Part shown: positions 53,797-63,034 of the stretch, piece after piece
How positions within the stretch are numbered: the first letter of the stretch is position 1
How the letters are laid out: every line of letters starts with the position of its first letter
Position numbers and translations under genes: made by a program
The notes under the pieces: generated by a model
Told to the model about the DNA's origin: nothing
The model's database searches: none
Seen by the model: only the letters and a program-made list of their open reading frames with translations
Assembly: GCF_029210365.1 (NCBI RefSeq)
Contig: NZ_JARGES010000027.1
Span: forward strand, 124,001-188,000
Origin: Mesorhizobium sp. YIM 152430
Lineage (GTDB): Bacteria > Pseudomonadota > Alphaproteobacteria > Rhizobiales > Rhizobiaceae
Direction: 5' to 3'
Length of the DNA: 64,000 nucleotides

Positions 53797-55194
53797 TCAG
53801 GCGACGTCGAGGGTGATGCCGTTCGGCGCAGCTTCCAGCGCGTCGAGAAATGCCTGCTGCCATGCGAGCGCGTCGCCCTCGGCAACGCGCCTGTAGAGCG
53901 CGGCGTGGCGTTCGAGGCGCTCCTCGATCGGCATGGTCAGGGCGCGGTCGATCGCCGTCGCCATCGCGTCGATGTCGTAAGGATTGACGATCAGCGCCTC
54001 GGCCAGTTCCTCCGCCGCGCCGGCGAATTTGGACAGGATGAGAACTCCCGGATCCTCCGGGTTCTGCGCCGCGACATATTCCTTGGCAACGAGGTTCATG
54101 CCGTCGCGCAGCGGCGTCACGAGCCCGGCACGGCTGACGCGGTAGAGCGCGGCGAGCTTCTCGCGCGCGACGGATCGGTGGATGTAGCGGATCGGCGTCC
54201 AGTTGAAATCGGCGAAGCGGCCGTTGATCGAACCGGACAGCGATTCCAGTTCGTGGCGAATGTCGGCATAGGCGTCGACATCCTCGCGCGTCGGCGGCGC
54301 GATCTGGAGGAAGGTGACCTTCTTCATGTGCTCGGGATAAAGATCGAGCAGGCGGCCGAACGCCTTCATCCGGTCCGGCAGCCCCTTGGAATAGTCGAGC
54401 CGGTCGACGCCGATGATCTGCTTGCGGTCGAGCACCATGCGCCGCATCGTGTCGACCTGAACGTCGTCGGCGGGCGAGGCGGCAAGTTCGGCGAAAGCTT
54501 CGGTGTCGATGCCGATCGGGAAGCAGGCAAGGTGCAGATCGCCCGCCGGTCCCGACATGCGCCCGTCCGCAAGCGGTGATAGCTGCATGTGGTCTTCGGC
54601 ATAGTGCGCCAGATTGGCGACGTCGGTCTGTGTCTGGAACCCGACGAGGTCATAGGCAAGAAAGCTGTCGGCCAGCCATTTGTGACCGGGCGCGGCGGCA
54701 AGAACCTCCGGCGGCGGGAAGGGGATGTGGAGGAAGAAGCCGATCCGCTGCGTGCAGCCGCGCTTGCGCAACTCGGAAGCGAGCGGGATGAGGTGGTAAT
54801 CGTGAATCCAGATCGTGTCGTCGGGCTTGAGCAGCGGTAGCAGGGCCTCGGCGAAGCGGCGATTGACCTTCCGGTAGCCGTCGAGGAACTCGGAGTGAAA
54901 ATCGACGAGATCGAGCCGGTAGTGGAAGAGCGGCCACAGGACCGAATTGGCAAAGCCGAGATAGTAGTTGGCATAATCGTCCGGCGTCAGCGGGATGGTC
55001 GCCATCGAGACGTTTCCAGCTTCGGTCAGTTCGGGTGGGGCCTCATTGGCGTCCCCGCGCGTCTCTCCGCTCCAACCGACCCATAGCCCGCCCCGGCGCT
55101 TCAGCGCATCGGTGAGCCCGACCGCCAGTCCGCCCGACTGTGTCGATTTCGTCAGGTCCGCGACCCGGTTCGAGACGACCACCAGTCTTCCCAC
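53797..55194 (-). CDS. otsA: Trehalose-6-phosphate synthase OtsA
   Basis: GT20 glycosyltransferase of 465 residues that joins UDP-glucose to glucose-6-phosphate. The N-terminal [13 protein letters not shown] and [20 protein letters not shown] bind substrate; [29 protein letters not shown] and [18 protein letters not shown] are also diagnostic. GTG 55194 is preferred as start because GGGAG lies 9 bases upstream and the family begins at this strand; TTG at 55200 is possible. It follows otsB by about 115 bases on the same strand, giving the two-step trehalose pathway for osmotic and desiccation stress. Confidence 0.95.
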   Translation of the reverse strand: MGRLVVVSNRVADLTKSTQSGGLAVGLTDALKRRGGLWVGWSGETRGDANEAPPELTEAGNVSMATIPLTPDDYANYYLGFANSVLWPLFHYRLDLVDFHSEFLDGYRKVNRRFAEALLPLLKPDDTIWIHDYHLIPLASELRKRGCTQRIGFFLHIPFPPPEVLAAAPGHKWLADSFLAYDLVGFQTQTDVANLAHYAEDHMQLSPLADGRMSGPAGDLHLACFPIGIDTEAFAELAASPADDVQVDTMRRMVLDRKQIIGVDRLDYSKGLPDRMKAFGRLLDLYPEHMKKVTFLQIAPPTREDVDAYADIRHELESLSGSINGRFADFNWTPIRYIHRSVAREKLAALYRVSRAGLVTPLRDGMNLVAKEYVAAQNPEDPGVLILSKFAGAAEELAEALIVNPYDIDAMATAIDRALTMPIEERLERHAALYRRVAEGDALAWQQAFLDALEAAPNGITLDVA

Positions 55195-55309
55195 TTTCAA
55201 AATCTCCCTTGCTTGCCGTAAAGGCCAAACCCGTCAGGCGGCCGATTGATCCATTCGGCATGGCGATGATGTGCGCATGGTTTTAGCAACATCTCGTGTC
55301 GATGCAAAT

Positions 55310-56071
55310 TTAGGCAAAAACAGCCAGCCGATCGAGCCAGATGCGGAACTGATCCGGGTCGTCCGCCCGCCAGCCTGCGGCCGTCTCGCCCGGTCCGATC
55401 TTGATCGCGATGCCGTCGAACTCGCGCATGGCCGCGAAGCCGAATTCGTCGGTAACGTCGTCGCCTGCGAAGAGCGGCACGCGTCCGGCGAACGGTTTCT
55501 CAGCCATGAAGGCGCGGATCGCGTCGCCCTTGTGGGCATGTCCGGCCTTCACCTCCACCACCATCTTGCCATGCAGGATGTCGAGACCTTCGAGGTCGCC
55601 GAGAACGTCATGGATTTTCTCGGCGATCGAACCGGCCAGATCGGGCCGGCGCCGGTAGTGGAAGGCGACGGAAGCCGGCTTGACCTCGATCATGGTGTCG
55701 GAAAGGTCGAGATGGAGGCGTGTCAGGCGTGCCTGCGCCTCGGCGAAGAGCGTGGCGTCGTGTTTCGTGTTATGCAGTGTTCCGTCGAAACTGCGGCGCG
55801 ACATGCCGTGAACGCCCGCCACCGGCAGGATGAGCGGGGCGACCAGCGCGTCGATCTGCGCGATCGGCCGTCCCGTCACGATGGCGACCGCTCCCGATGT
55901 CCGGCTTTCGAGCCTGGCCAGGGATTCGGCCGTCTTCGGTGGAAGATGAACGTCGTCGGGATGGTCGACGATATCGGCAAGCGTGCCGTCGAAATCGAGG
56001 AAGACGGCGAGGCGCTCCGGCGCACAGGGAATGCCGAGGTCAGTCAATGGTCTCGTTGAAATGATGTTCAC
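55310..56071 (-). CDS. otsB: Trehalose-6-phosphate phosphatase OtsB
   Basis: HAD-superfamily phosphatase of 253 residues that releases trehalose from trehalose-6-phosphate. The nucleophile motif is FLDFDGTLADIV (DxD), then VAIVTGRPIAQID and VEVKAGHAHKGDAI, and the magnesium site PLFAGDDVTDEFGF. The start is taken as GTG 56071 because no ATG is near and the family begins shortly before the DxD motif; start choice is less sure. It precedes otsA, which completes the pathway. A gene with a stress-type promoter diverges from it. Confidence 0.93.
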   Translation of the reverse strand: MNIISTRPLTDLGIPCAPERLAVFLDFDGTLADIVDHPDDVHLPPKTAESLARLESRTSGAVAIVTGRPIAQIDALVAPLILPVAGVHGMSRRSFDGTLHNTKHDATLFAEAQARLTRLHLDLSDTMIEVKPASVAFHYRRRPDLAGSIAEKIHDVLGDLEGLDILHGKMVVEVKAGHAHKGDAIRAFMAEKPFAGRVPLFAGDDVTDEFGFAAMREFDGIAIKIGPGETAAGWRADDPDQFRIWLDRLAVFA

Positions 56072-56087
56072 CCTTCGTTGAAGTCGC

Positions 56088-56113
56088 GGAACACGCGCCC
56101 GATCAGAGACGTT
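56088..56113 (+). promoter_or_regulatory. EcfG-type general stress promoter
   Basis: GGAAC (56088-56092) and CGTT (56110-56113) are 17 bases apart, an exact match to the GGAAC-N17-CGTT pattern used by sigma-EcfG in the alphaproteobacterial general stress response. The expected start of transcription, near 56121, is about 60 bases ahead of the ATG at 56180. Confidence 0.65.
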
Positions 56114-56179
56114 ATCCGGCCATATAGGCAACACAATTCGAATACCAACGGGGCCGGCCACCAGCCGGCAGGGCACAAG

Positions 56180-56413
56180 ATGACTTATTTCGAACGAGAC
56201 ATTCTCGACCAGTCGAAGGTCGTCGAGATCAGCAATGACGAAAATGGTGGACCGACGGTTCGCCTCACTCCGGCCGATGCGCCCAGCATCATGCTCGGTG
56301 ACGGACGGGATTACGGATCTGGACCGGATATGAGCAACGGATTCAGCTGGCGGCCGACGATCATCGTGACGGGCGTGGTGCTGGTGATCTTTATCGCCGC
56401 GGCATTCTTGTAG
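56180..56413 (+). CDS. Small C-tail-anchored protein under a stress-type promoter
   Basis: Protein of 77 residues: a hydrophilic first part (YFERDILDQSKVVEISNDENG), a middle APSIMLGDGRDYGSG, and a C-terminal membrane helix (TIIVTGVVLVIFIAAAFL). I recognise no family. ATG 56180 is downstream of a perfect EcfG-type promoter; an upstream ATG at 56078 would lie ahead of that promoter. It diverges from otsB, a known class of stress gene. Its job is unknown. Confidence 0.75.
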   Translation: MTYFERDILDQSKVVEISNDENGGPTVRLTPADAPSIMLGDGRDYGSGPDMSNGFSWRPTIIVTGVVLVIFIAAAFL

Positions 56414-56469
56414 GGTGTGTTGAGATTCACGTCTGTAGGCAGGGCCGAAACCGGATGGAGGAACGCGTC

Positions 56470-56760
56470 GTGACGAAAATCCCGATGGCAGCCATGATGA
56501 TGGCGGCAATGATCGCAGGCGCTGCGGCGCAGGGGCGGCCGGACAGCCGCCAGATGTCGTGTGCGCAGGTGCAGGACCTGATCGTGCAGAGCGGCGCTGT
56601 GGTGCTGACCACGGGCCAGTTCACCTATGACCGCTATGTCGCTTCGCGCCAGTTTTGCAGCCATCCGAACATTCCAGTGATCGACTCGATCCAGACGCGG
56701 GATGCAAACCATTGTCCGGTCTATCGGTGCGGCCAGGATTTGTTCCTGTTCGACGACTGA
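56470..56760 (+). CDS. Small secreted cysteine-containing protein, function unknown
   Basis: Protein of 96 residues with a Met/Ala-rich signal peptide (PMAAMMMAAMIAGAAAQG). The mature part has four Cys residues (QMSCAQVQ, RQFCSHPN, NHCPVYRCGQD), suited to two disulfides. GTG 56470 has GGAGG 8 bases upstream and is preferred to ATG 56455, which overlaps that GGAGG. No family recognised. It lies 56 bases after the membrane-anchored gene and ends 3 bases from the convergent flavoprotein gene. Confidence 0.78.
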   Translation: MTKIPMAAMMMAAMIAGAAAQGRPDSRQMSCAQVQDLIVQSGAVVLTTGQFTYDRYVASRQFCSHPNIPVIDSIQTRDANHCPVYRCGQDLFLFDD

Positions 56761-56763
56761 CGC

Positions 56764-59214
56764 CTACACCCGCACGCGTTCGGAGGCCGGGTCATACATC
56801 GGCTTGAGCGAAGCGGTTGTGGCGTAACGAATGCCGGCCACCTCGATCTCGTAGGTCGAGGCCAGAATGGCTTCGCCCGTCTCGTTCCGGCATGGCACAT
56901 AGCCGAGGCCGATCGCCCCGCCCAGATGATGGCCATAATTGCCGGACGTGATCGTGCCGACGATCTGCCCGTCACGCACGATTGCCTCATTGTGGAAGAG
57001 CAGCGGCTGCGGGTCTTCCAGCCTGAACTGGACGAGCCGGCGCGACAGGCCGGCTTCCTTCATGCGCAGGACGGCCTCGCGGCCGATGAAGTCTGCCTTG
57101 GCCGGTTTCACGGCAAAGCCGAGCCCGGCTTCGAGGACGTGATCCTCGTCGGTGATGTCATGGCCGAAATGGCGGAACGCCTTTTCGATGCGGCAGGAAT
57201 CGAGCGTGTGCAGGCCGCACAGTTTCAGGCCGACATCGGCGCCGGCCTGTTCGATCGCCTCGAAGACATGGGCGGCCTGGTCGGTCGGGACATAGAGTTC
57301 CCAACCGAGTTCGCCGACATAGGTGACGCGGTGGGCGCGGGCGAGGCCCATGCCGATCTCGATTTCCTGATATGTGCCGAACGGATTGGCGTCGTTCGAA
57401 AAGTCGTTCGGGCTAACCTTGGCGATGAGGTCACGCGATTGCGGCCCCATCAAGCAGAGCACCGCTTCGGCGGCGGTGACGTCGGTGATGACGACGAACT
57501 CATTCGCGAGATGCCGGCGCAGCCAGGCGAGGTCGCGCTGGAGGGTCGCGCCGGGCACGACGAGGAAGAATGCCGTTTCTGAGAGACGCGTGACGGTCAG
57601 GTCGCTCTCGATGCCGCCGCGCGCGTTGAGCATCTGCGTATAGACGATGCGGCCGGACTCGACGTCGATGTCGTTGGCGCAAAGGCGTTGCAGGAAGGCG
57701 CACGCGTCGCGGCCTTCGATGCGGATCTTGCCGAAGGAGGTCATGTCGAACAGGCCGACATTGTTGCGGACCGCCAGATGCTCCTCGCGCTGGTTGTCGA
57801 ACCAGTTCTGGCGCTGCCATGAATAGCGGTAGTCGCTCTCCTGGCCCTTGCGGGCGAACCAGTTGGCGCGTTCCCAGCCGGCGACCTCGCCGAAGACCGC
57901 GCCGCGCGATTTCAGATGTTCGTGGATGGGAGAGCGCCTGACGTTCCGCGCGCTTTCCATCTGGCGATAGGGGAAGTGGTCGGCATAAAGGAGGCCGAGC
58001 GTTTCTGACACGCGTTCGCGCAGATAGGCCCGGTTCTTCTGGAAGGGCTGGGCGCGGCGGATGTCGACTTCCCAAAGATCGAAGGGCGGCTCGCCGTCGT
58101 TCATCCACTGGGCGAGCGCCATGCCGGCGCCGCCCGACGAGACGATGCCGATGGAATTGTAGCCAGCAGCGACCCAATAGCCGGCAAGTTCCGGCGCTTC
58201 GCCGAGATAGTAGCGGTCGTCGGGCGTGAAGCTTTCCGGCCCGTTGAAGAAGGTGTGGATGCCGGCGGAGGCCAGCATCGGCATCCGGTTGACGCCCATT
58301 TCCAGGATCGGCTCGAAATGCTCGAAATCCTCCTGCAACTGGTCGAAGCAAAAATCCTCGGCGATGCGCTCGCCGACCGGCGGCCAAGCCTTGGCCTTTG
58401 GCTCGAAGGCGCCGAGCATCATCTTGCCGGCGTCTTCCTTGTAATAGGCGCATTCGTCGGGAACGCGCAGGACGGGCAGGCGGCCGAGACCGGAAATCGC
58501 CTCGGTGATGAGGTAGAAGTGCTCGCAGGCATGGAGCGGGATGGTGACGCCCGACATGGCGCCGAGATCGCGCGCCCACATGCCGGCGCAGTTGACGACG
58601 ATATCGGTTTCGATCGTGCCGCTCTCGCCATTCCCGTCCCACGAGACGCCGGACACGCGGCCGTTCTCCTTGTGGACGGCGGTGACCTTGACGTTCTCGG
58701 CGATGGTCGCGCCGTTCTGCCGCGCGCCTTTTGCCAATGCCATGGCGATGTTGGCGGGATCGGATTGGCCGTCGAGCGGCAGGTGGACGCCCGCCTTGAC
58801 GCCGTCGATGTTGAGATGCGGGTACATCTCCTTGACCTCGGCGGGCGAAATCTCGCGCACGTCGACATCGAAGGCGCGCGCGAGGGAGGCTTGCCGGAAG
58901 ATCTCTTCCTTGCGCTCGTCGGTCAGCGCGACGGTGATCGAGCCGACCTGCCGCATTCCGGTGGCGACGCCGGTCTCGGCCTCGAGTTTCGTGTAGAGAT
59001 CGGCGGAATATTTCGCCAGCCGCGTCATGTTGCGCGAGGCGCGAAGCTGCCCGACGAGGCCAGCCGCGTGCCAGGTCGTGCCGGAGGTGAGTTGCTTGCG
59101 TTCCAGAAGCACCACGTCGCGCCAGCCGAGCTTCGCCAGATGATAGGCGACGGAACAGCCGGAAATGCCGCCGCCGACGATGACGGCGCGGGCGCGGGCG
59201 GGGAGGGTGGTCAC
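56764..59214 (-). CDS. Dimethylglycine/sarcosine dehydrogenase-like FAD protein with GcvT domain (copy 1)
   Basis: Protein of 816 residues with an N-terminal FAD-dependent DAO domain (AVIVGGGISGCSVAYHLAKL, then LTSGTTWHAAGLVGQL) and a C-terminal GcvT-type folate domain (about residues 430-800). His49 in the TWHAAG motif matches the His that covalently holds FAD in dimethylglycine dehydrogenase. The folate domain keeps GGIESDLTV with Asp538 at the expected acid position and VGELGWELYVP. It should oxidise an N-methylated amine and pass the carbon to tetrahydrofolate. Starts with GTG overlapping the aminotransferase stop. A paralogue lies beyond that gene. The true substrate is not known. Confidence 0.9.
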   Translation of the reverse strand: MTTLPARARAVIVGGGISGCSVAYHLAKLGWRDVVLLERKQLTSGTTWHAAGLVGQLRASRNMTRLAKYSADLYTKLEAETGVATGMRQVGSITVALTDERKEEIFRQASLARAFDVDVREISPAEVKEMYPHLNIDGVKAGVHLPLDGQSDPANIAMALAKGARQNGATIAENVKVTAVHKENGRVSGVSWDGNGESGTIETDIVVNCAGMWARDLGAMSGVTIPLHACEHFYLITEAISGLGRLPVLRVPDECAYYKEDAGKMMLGAFEPKAKAWPPVGERIAEDFCFDQLQEDFEHFEPILEMGVNRMPMLASAGIHTFFNGPESFTPDDRYYLGEAPELAGYWVAAGYNSIGIVSSGGAGMALAQWMNDGEPPFDLWEVDIRRAQPFQKNRAYLRERVSETLGLLYADHFPYRQMESARNVRRSPIHEHLKSRGAVFGEVAGWERANWFARKGQESDYRYSWQRQNWFDNQREEHLAVRNNVGLFDMTSFGKIRIEGRDACAFLQRLCANDIDVESGRIVYTQMLNARGGIESDLTVTRLSETAFFLVVPGATLQRDLAWLRRHLANEFVVITDVTAAEAVLCLMGPQSRDLIAKVSPNDFSNDANPFGTYQEIEIGMGLARAHRVTYVGELGWELYVPTDQAAHVFEAIEQAGADVGLKLCGLHTLDSCRIEKAFRHFGHDITDEDHVLEAGLGFAVKPAKADFIGREAVLRMKEAGLSRRLVQFRLEDPQPLLFHNEAIVRDGQIVGTITSGNYGHHLGGAIGLGYVPCRNETGEAILASTYEIEVAGIRYATTASLKPMYDPASERVRV

Positions 59215-60395
59215 GCCGCGTTCCTCTTGTACCCGGCGACGAAGCGTTTCAGCCGGACAGCGGCGTCGCGCAATATGTCGTCGGGCTGTGTCAGGCTGAT
59301 GCGGATATGGCCGGCGGCGGCTTCGCCGAAGCTGGAGCCCGGCATGACGGCGATCTTTTCGGCTTCGAGCAGCGCCCACGCGAACGCCTCGCAGTCGGGG
59401 TCGACGGCGGAAATGTCGAGCATCACATACATGCCGCCTTCCGAGCCGCGCACCACGATGTCGTTGGCCCCCGCGAGTGCCTCGAGAAAGACCGCGCGGC
59501 GCGCGCCGTAGCGGGCGGCGATGTCGTCGACGCCGTAGCGGTTTTCCAACGCCTCGATCGCCGCGCGCGAGACGAAGTCCGGCAGGCCGTAGGTGGTGAC
59601 CAGATTGAGGTTGATGAGGAGCGAGATCATCGGTTCGGGGCCGGTCAGCCAGCCGATGCGCCAGCCGGTCATTCCATGGCTCTTGGACATGGAATTGATG
59701 ACGAGCGTGCGCTCTTCCATGCCGGGCAAAGCGCGGGGGGAAATATGTTCGCGTCCGCCGGTGATCGACCAGTAGACCTCGTCGGAGAGGAGCCACAGAT
59801 CGTGGCGGATGCAGATGTCGGCGAGCCTTTCGAGGCTCTGGCGGGTGTAGATCGCGCCGGTCGGATTGTTGGGCGAGTTGATGAGAATCGCGCGCGTGTT
59901 CGGCTCGATCGCCTTTTCGATGGCGTCGATGTCGGGCTGGAAACCGTCCTCGGCGCGCGTTTCGACGACCGTGAATCCGGCGCCGGCGGCGCGGAACGTG
60001 CCGGGATAGGTTGCATAATAGGGCGCGACGACGATGGCGTGGCTGCCCGGATCGAGCGTCGCGGTTACGGCGGCGAAGAGGGCGGCCTGGCCGCCGGGTG
60101 TCGCAAGCACCTGGTCGGCCGTCGTCGCGATGCCGGTGGACTCTGTCGAGACGGCGGCCATCGCGCGGCGCAGGCGCGGCATTCCCGGCAGATTCGTATA
60201 ATGGTGATGGCCGGCGCGGACCTCGCGCACGCACGCCTCGACCGTCTCGTTCGGCGTGTCGAAATCATGGTCGCCGACCGAGAGCATGGTGATCGCCTCG
60301 CCGGCCTGCTTGCGCGAATAGGCCGAGAAATGGACCTCCCAGCCATCCTTGCCGGAGGGGATGATGCCGGAAATGCGGGTGGACGGGGTGGGCAT
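59211..60395 (-). CDS. PLP-dependent aminotransferase, class I/II
   Basis: Fold-type I aminotransferase of 394 residues. Substrate and PLP motifs: ATPGGQAALFAAVTATLDPG, INSPNNPTGAIYTRQSLERL, Asp205 in LLSDEVYWS, and Lys238 in INSMSKSHGMTGWRIGW as the Schiff-base lysine; the Arg near the C-terminus (GHIRISL) binds the carboxylate. It resembles aspartate or aromatic aminotransferases, but the exact acceptor is not predictable. It lies between the two flavoprotein paralogues: 10 bases after one and overlapping the other (GTGA). It may process the amine product of those enzymes. Confidence 0.92.
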   Translation of the reverse strand: MPTPSTRISGIIPSGKDGWEVHFSAYSRKQAGEAITMLSVGDHDFDTPNETVEACVREVRAGHHHYTNLPGMPRLRRAMAAVSTESTGIATTADQVLATPGGQAALFAAVTATLDPGSHAIVVAPYYATYPGTFRAAGAGFTVVETRAEDGFQPDIDAIEKAIEPNTRAILINSPNNPTGAIYTRQSLERLADICIRHDLWLLSDEVYWSITGGREHISPRALPGMEERTLVINSMSKSHGMTGWRIGWLTGPEPMISLLINLNLVTTYGLPDFVSRAAIEALENRYGVDDIAARYGARRAVFLEALAGANDIVVRGSEGGMYVMLDISAVDPDCEAFAWALLEAEKIAVMPGSSFGEAAAGHIRISLTQPDDILRDAAVRLKRFVAGYKRNAA

Positions 60396-60405
60396 GTTTG
60401 AACCT

Positions 60406-62859
60406 TCAGGCTTTGAGTCTGGCGTTGGTCGGGTCCCAGAGGGGCGCGTCGCCGTGGACCGTGGCGGCGAAGCGCTCGCCGAAAATCTCGACCTCGACCG
60501 TGGTGCCCGGTTCTGCACAATCCGGACGCAGCATGGCAAGGGCGATCGACTGGTCCACGCGATGGCCGAAGCCGCCCGACGTCGTTTCGCCGACGATTTC
60601 GCCTCCGTGCCAGACGATCGACATGTAGGGCGCATCGCAGGGGCCGGGGGCGTCGAGGGTGAGGATGGCAAAGCACCTTGTGACGCCGCACTGTTTCTCG
60701 AAGGCCAGGGCCGCCTTGCCGAGGAAGTCGGGTTTGTCCCACTTCACGAAACGTTCGAGACCGGACTGGAGGACCGAATAATCGGTCGAAAGGTCCTGCT
60801 TCCAGGTGCGATAGCCCTTTTCGAGGCGCAGCGAATCGAGCGCGAACATGCCGAAGGGCTTGAGACCGTGCGCCTGGCCGGCCTGCCAGACGGCATCGAA
60901 GAGCGGAGCGGTGTCGTCGGCCCTGGTGTGGATTTCCCAGCCGAGTTCGCCGGCAAAGGAGACGCGGACGAGCTGGCACCAGTGGCCGGCGATCTGCGCG
61001 GATTGGTGGGTGAGCCAGGGTTGCGACAGGTCGGCATCGGTGATTTCGGACAGGATGGCGCGTGACGCTGGGCCGGTGAGGATCTGGCAGGAGAAGGCGT
61101 CGGTGACGTTTTGCAGCGATATCGCGGAGCCTTGCGGCAAATGGTTCGACAACCACTCGAAGTCGTGTCGTTCGGCTGCGGCGGCGGTGATCAGGAAAAA
61201 GAAGTCGTGGCCAAGCGCCATGATCGACATTTCGGTGACGAGCCGGCCGTTGGCGTCCGCGAAATAGGCAAGGCCGATGCGGCCGGGCAATGGGACATTG
61301 CCGATGACGAGTCTCGAGAGCCAGTCGCGCGCGCCTTCGCCCTCGACGCGGTAGCGGGAGAAGCCGGGCAGATCGAGGATGCCGGCGGCGTCGCGGACGG
61401 CGTGGCATTCCTCGCGGATGCGCCGGTGCCAGGGGCCGTCGCGCCCGAAGGTCTGGGTTGCGGCTTCGGATGTGTCGTCGCCGGGTTGCGCGTACCAGTT
61501 GGCGCGCTCCCAGCCATTATAGGTGCCGAACTGGGCGCCGAGCGCGGCGATGCGGTCGTGGATCGGTGAGAGTTTGCGGTTGCGGCCGGCCGGCCATGCG
61601 TGTCGCGGGAAGTGGATCGCGTATTCGTGGCCGTAGACCTCCATGCCCTTGGCCACCGCATAGTCGGGCGCGGCGGCGAAGGCGGTGAAGCGGCGCGGGT
61701 CGCAGGACCACATGTCCCACTCGGTCGCGCCTTCCGTGACCCATTCGGCCAGAACCTTGCCCGCGCCGCCCGCCTGCGCGATGCCGAAGGTGAAGACGCA
61801 CGCCTCGAAGGCGTTCGGCAAGCCCGGCATCGGCCCGATCAGCGGATTGCCGTCGGGCGCATAGGGGATCGGTCCGTTGATGACCTTTGAAAGACCGGCG
61901 GTTCCGAGGATCGGCACGCGCTTGACGGCGTCGTCGAGATACCATTCGAGGCGGTCGAGATCGTCGGGGAAAAGCTGGAAGGAGAAGTCGTCCGGCATCG
62001 GATCGGCCTCGCTCGCCCAGTGCGCGCGACAATTGCGCTCGTAGGGGCCGAGATTCATGCCGGTCTTTTCCTGCCGCAGGTAATAGGAGGAATCGACGTC
62101 GCGCAGCAGCGGCAGCTTGCGCCCGGCCTCCTTCGACCATGCGGCGAGTTCGGGGATTTCCTCGAACAGGATGTATTGATGGCTCATCACCATCATCGGC
62201 ACGTCGCGGCCGAACATGCGGCCGACTTCGCCAGCGCGATAGCCGGCGGCGTTGACGACGAATTCGCAGGCGATCTCGCCTTTCGCCGTTTCGATCTTCC
62301 ATAGGCCGTTCTCTCGGCGAACGCCGGTAACGGGGCAGAAACGGGCGATCTTCGCGCCCCTATCGCGCGCGCCTTTCGCCAATGCCTGCGTCAGTTGCGC
62401 GGGATCGATGTCGCCGTCGTTGGGATCGTAGAGCGCGCCTTTCAGATCATGGGTTTCGAGGAAGGGATAGCGCGCCTTCAGTTCATCGAGCCCGAGAATG
62501 TCGATCTCCATCCCCTGATGGCGGCCCATCGATTTGACGCGCGCGAATTCCTGCATCCTCTCCTTCGTGTGGGCGAGGCGCACCGAGCCGGTGACGTGGT
62601 AGTTCATCGGATAGCCGACTTCCTCGGCCAGACCACGATAAAGCTGCGCCGAATAGCGCTGCATGTTCATCACCGACCAGGACGAGGAGAAGGTGGGAAC
62701 GTTGCCGGCGGCGTGCCAGGTGGAGCCGGATGTGAGTTCGTTCTTCTCCAGAAGCACGCAGTCGGTCCAGCCGGCTTTCGCCAAATGAAAGAGCGCGGAA
62801 ACGCCGACGGCGCCGCCGCCGATGATCACCACACGCGCCTGACCTGGCAATTCGCTCAT
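60406..62859 (-). CDS. Dimethylglycine/sarcosine dehydrogenase-like FAD protein with GcvT domain (copy 2)
   Basis: Protein of 817 residues, same architecture as copy 1: FAD domain with VVIIGGGAVGVSALFHLAKA, His49 in LTSGSTWHAAGN as likely covalent FAD site, and a C-terminal folate domain. There the acid motif reads NGRLVTEMSIM, with Glu543 where copy 1 has Asp; AGELGWEIHTR is kept. It is the first gene of the three-gene minus-strand operon. ATG 62859 has GGGGGAG just upstream. It probably demethylates another N-methyl substrate, perhaps with altered folate chemistry. Function is inferred from family only. Confidence 0.9.
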   Translation of the reverse strand: MSELPGQARVVIIGGGAVGVSALFHLAKAGWTDCVLLEKNELTSGSTWHAAGNVPTFSSSWSVMNMQRYSAQLYRGLAEEVGYPMNYHVTGSVRLAHTKERMQEFARVKSMGRHQGMEIDILGLDELKARYPFLETHDLKGALYDPNDGDIDPAQLTQALAKGARDRGAKIARFCPVTGVRRENGLWKIETAKGEIACEFVVNAAGYRAGEVGRMFGRDVPMMVMSHQYILFEEIPELAAWSKEAGRKLPLLRDVDSSYYLRQEKTGMNLGPYERNCRAHWASEADPMPDDFSFQLFPDDLDRLEWYLDDAVKRVPILGTAGLSKVINGPIPYAPDGNPLIGPMPGLPNAFEACVFTFGIAQAGGAGKVLAEWVTEGATEWDMWSCDPRRFTAFAAAPDYAVAKGMEVYGHEYAIHFPRHAWPAGRNRKLSPIHDRIAALGAQFGTYNGWERANWYAQPGDDTSEAATQTFGRDGPWHRRIREECHAVRDAAGILDLPGFSRYRVEGEGARDWLSRLVIGNVPLPGRIGLAYFADANGRLVTEMSIMALGHDFFFLITAAAAERHDFEWLSNHLPQGSAISLQNVTDAFSCQILTGPASRAILSEITDADLSQPWLTHQSAQIAGHWCQLVRVSFAGELGWEIHTRADDTAPLFDAVWQAGQAHGLKPFGMFALDSLRLEKGYRTWKQDLSTDYSVLQSGLERFVKWDKPDFLGKAALAFEKQCGVTRCFAILTLDAPGPCDAPYMSIVWHGGEIVGETTSGGFGHRVDQSIALAMLRPDCAEPGTTVEVEIFGERFAATVHGDAPLWDPTNARLKA

Positions 62860-63034
62860 CGTCTCCCCCTTTTTGACGGAAGGGTGCAAGGGGCGGTGGA
62901 AAAGGCAACAGCTTTCGTCATGCTGGCTCAAAGGATTTGCGCCCTGGCATGGCATGGCCTATGCGGGGCACGCAACCCCGGCGAACCGGGCGCGTCCGCG
63001 GTTGAGTCGCGCCCTGCAACGCAAGGAATCTCGG

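Noticed and set aside
59215-60234. Apparent extension of flavoprotein copy 1 across the aminotransferase
   Set aside because: It reads the aminotransferase gene in the wrong frame; the FAD-binding motif begins only a few residues after GTG 59214.
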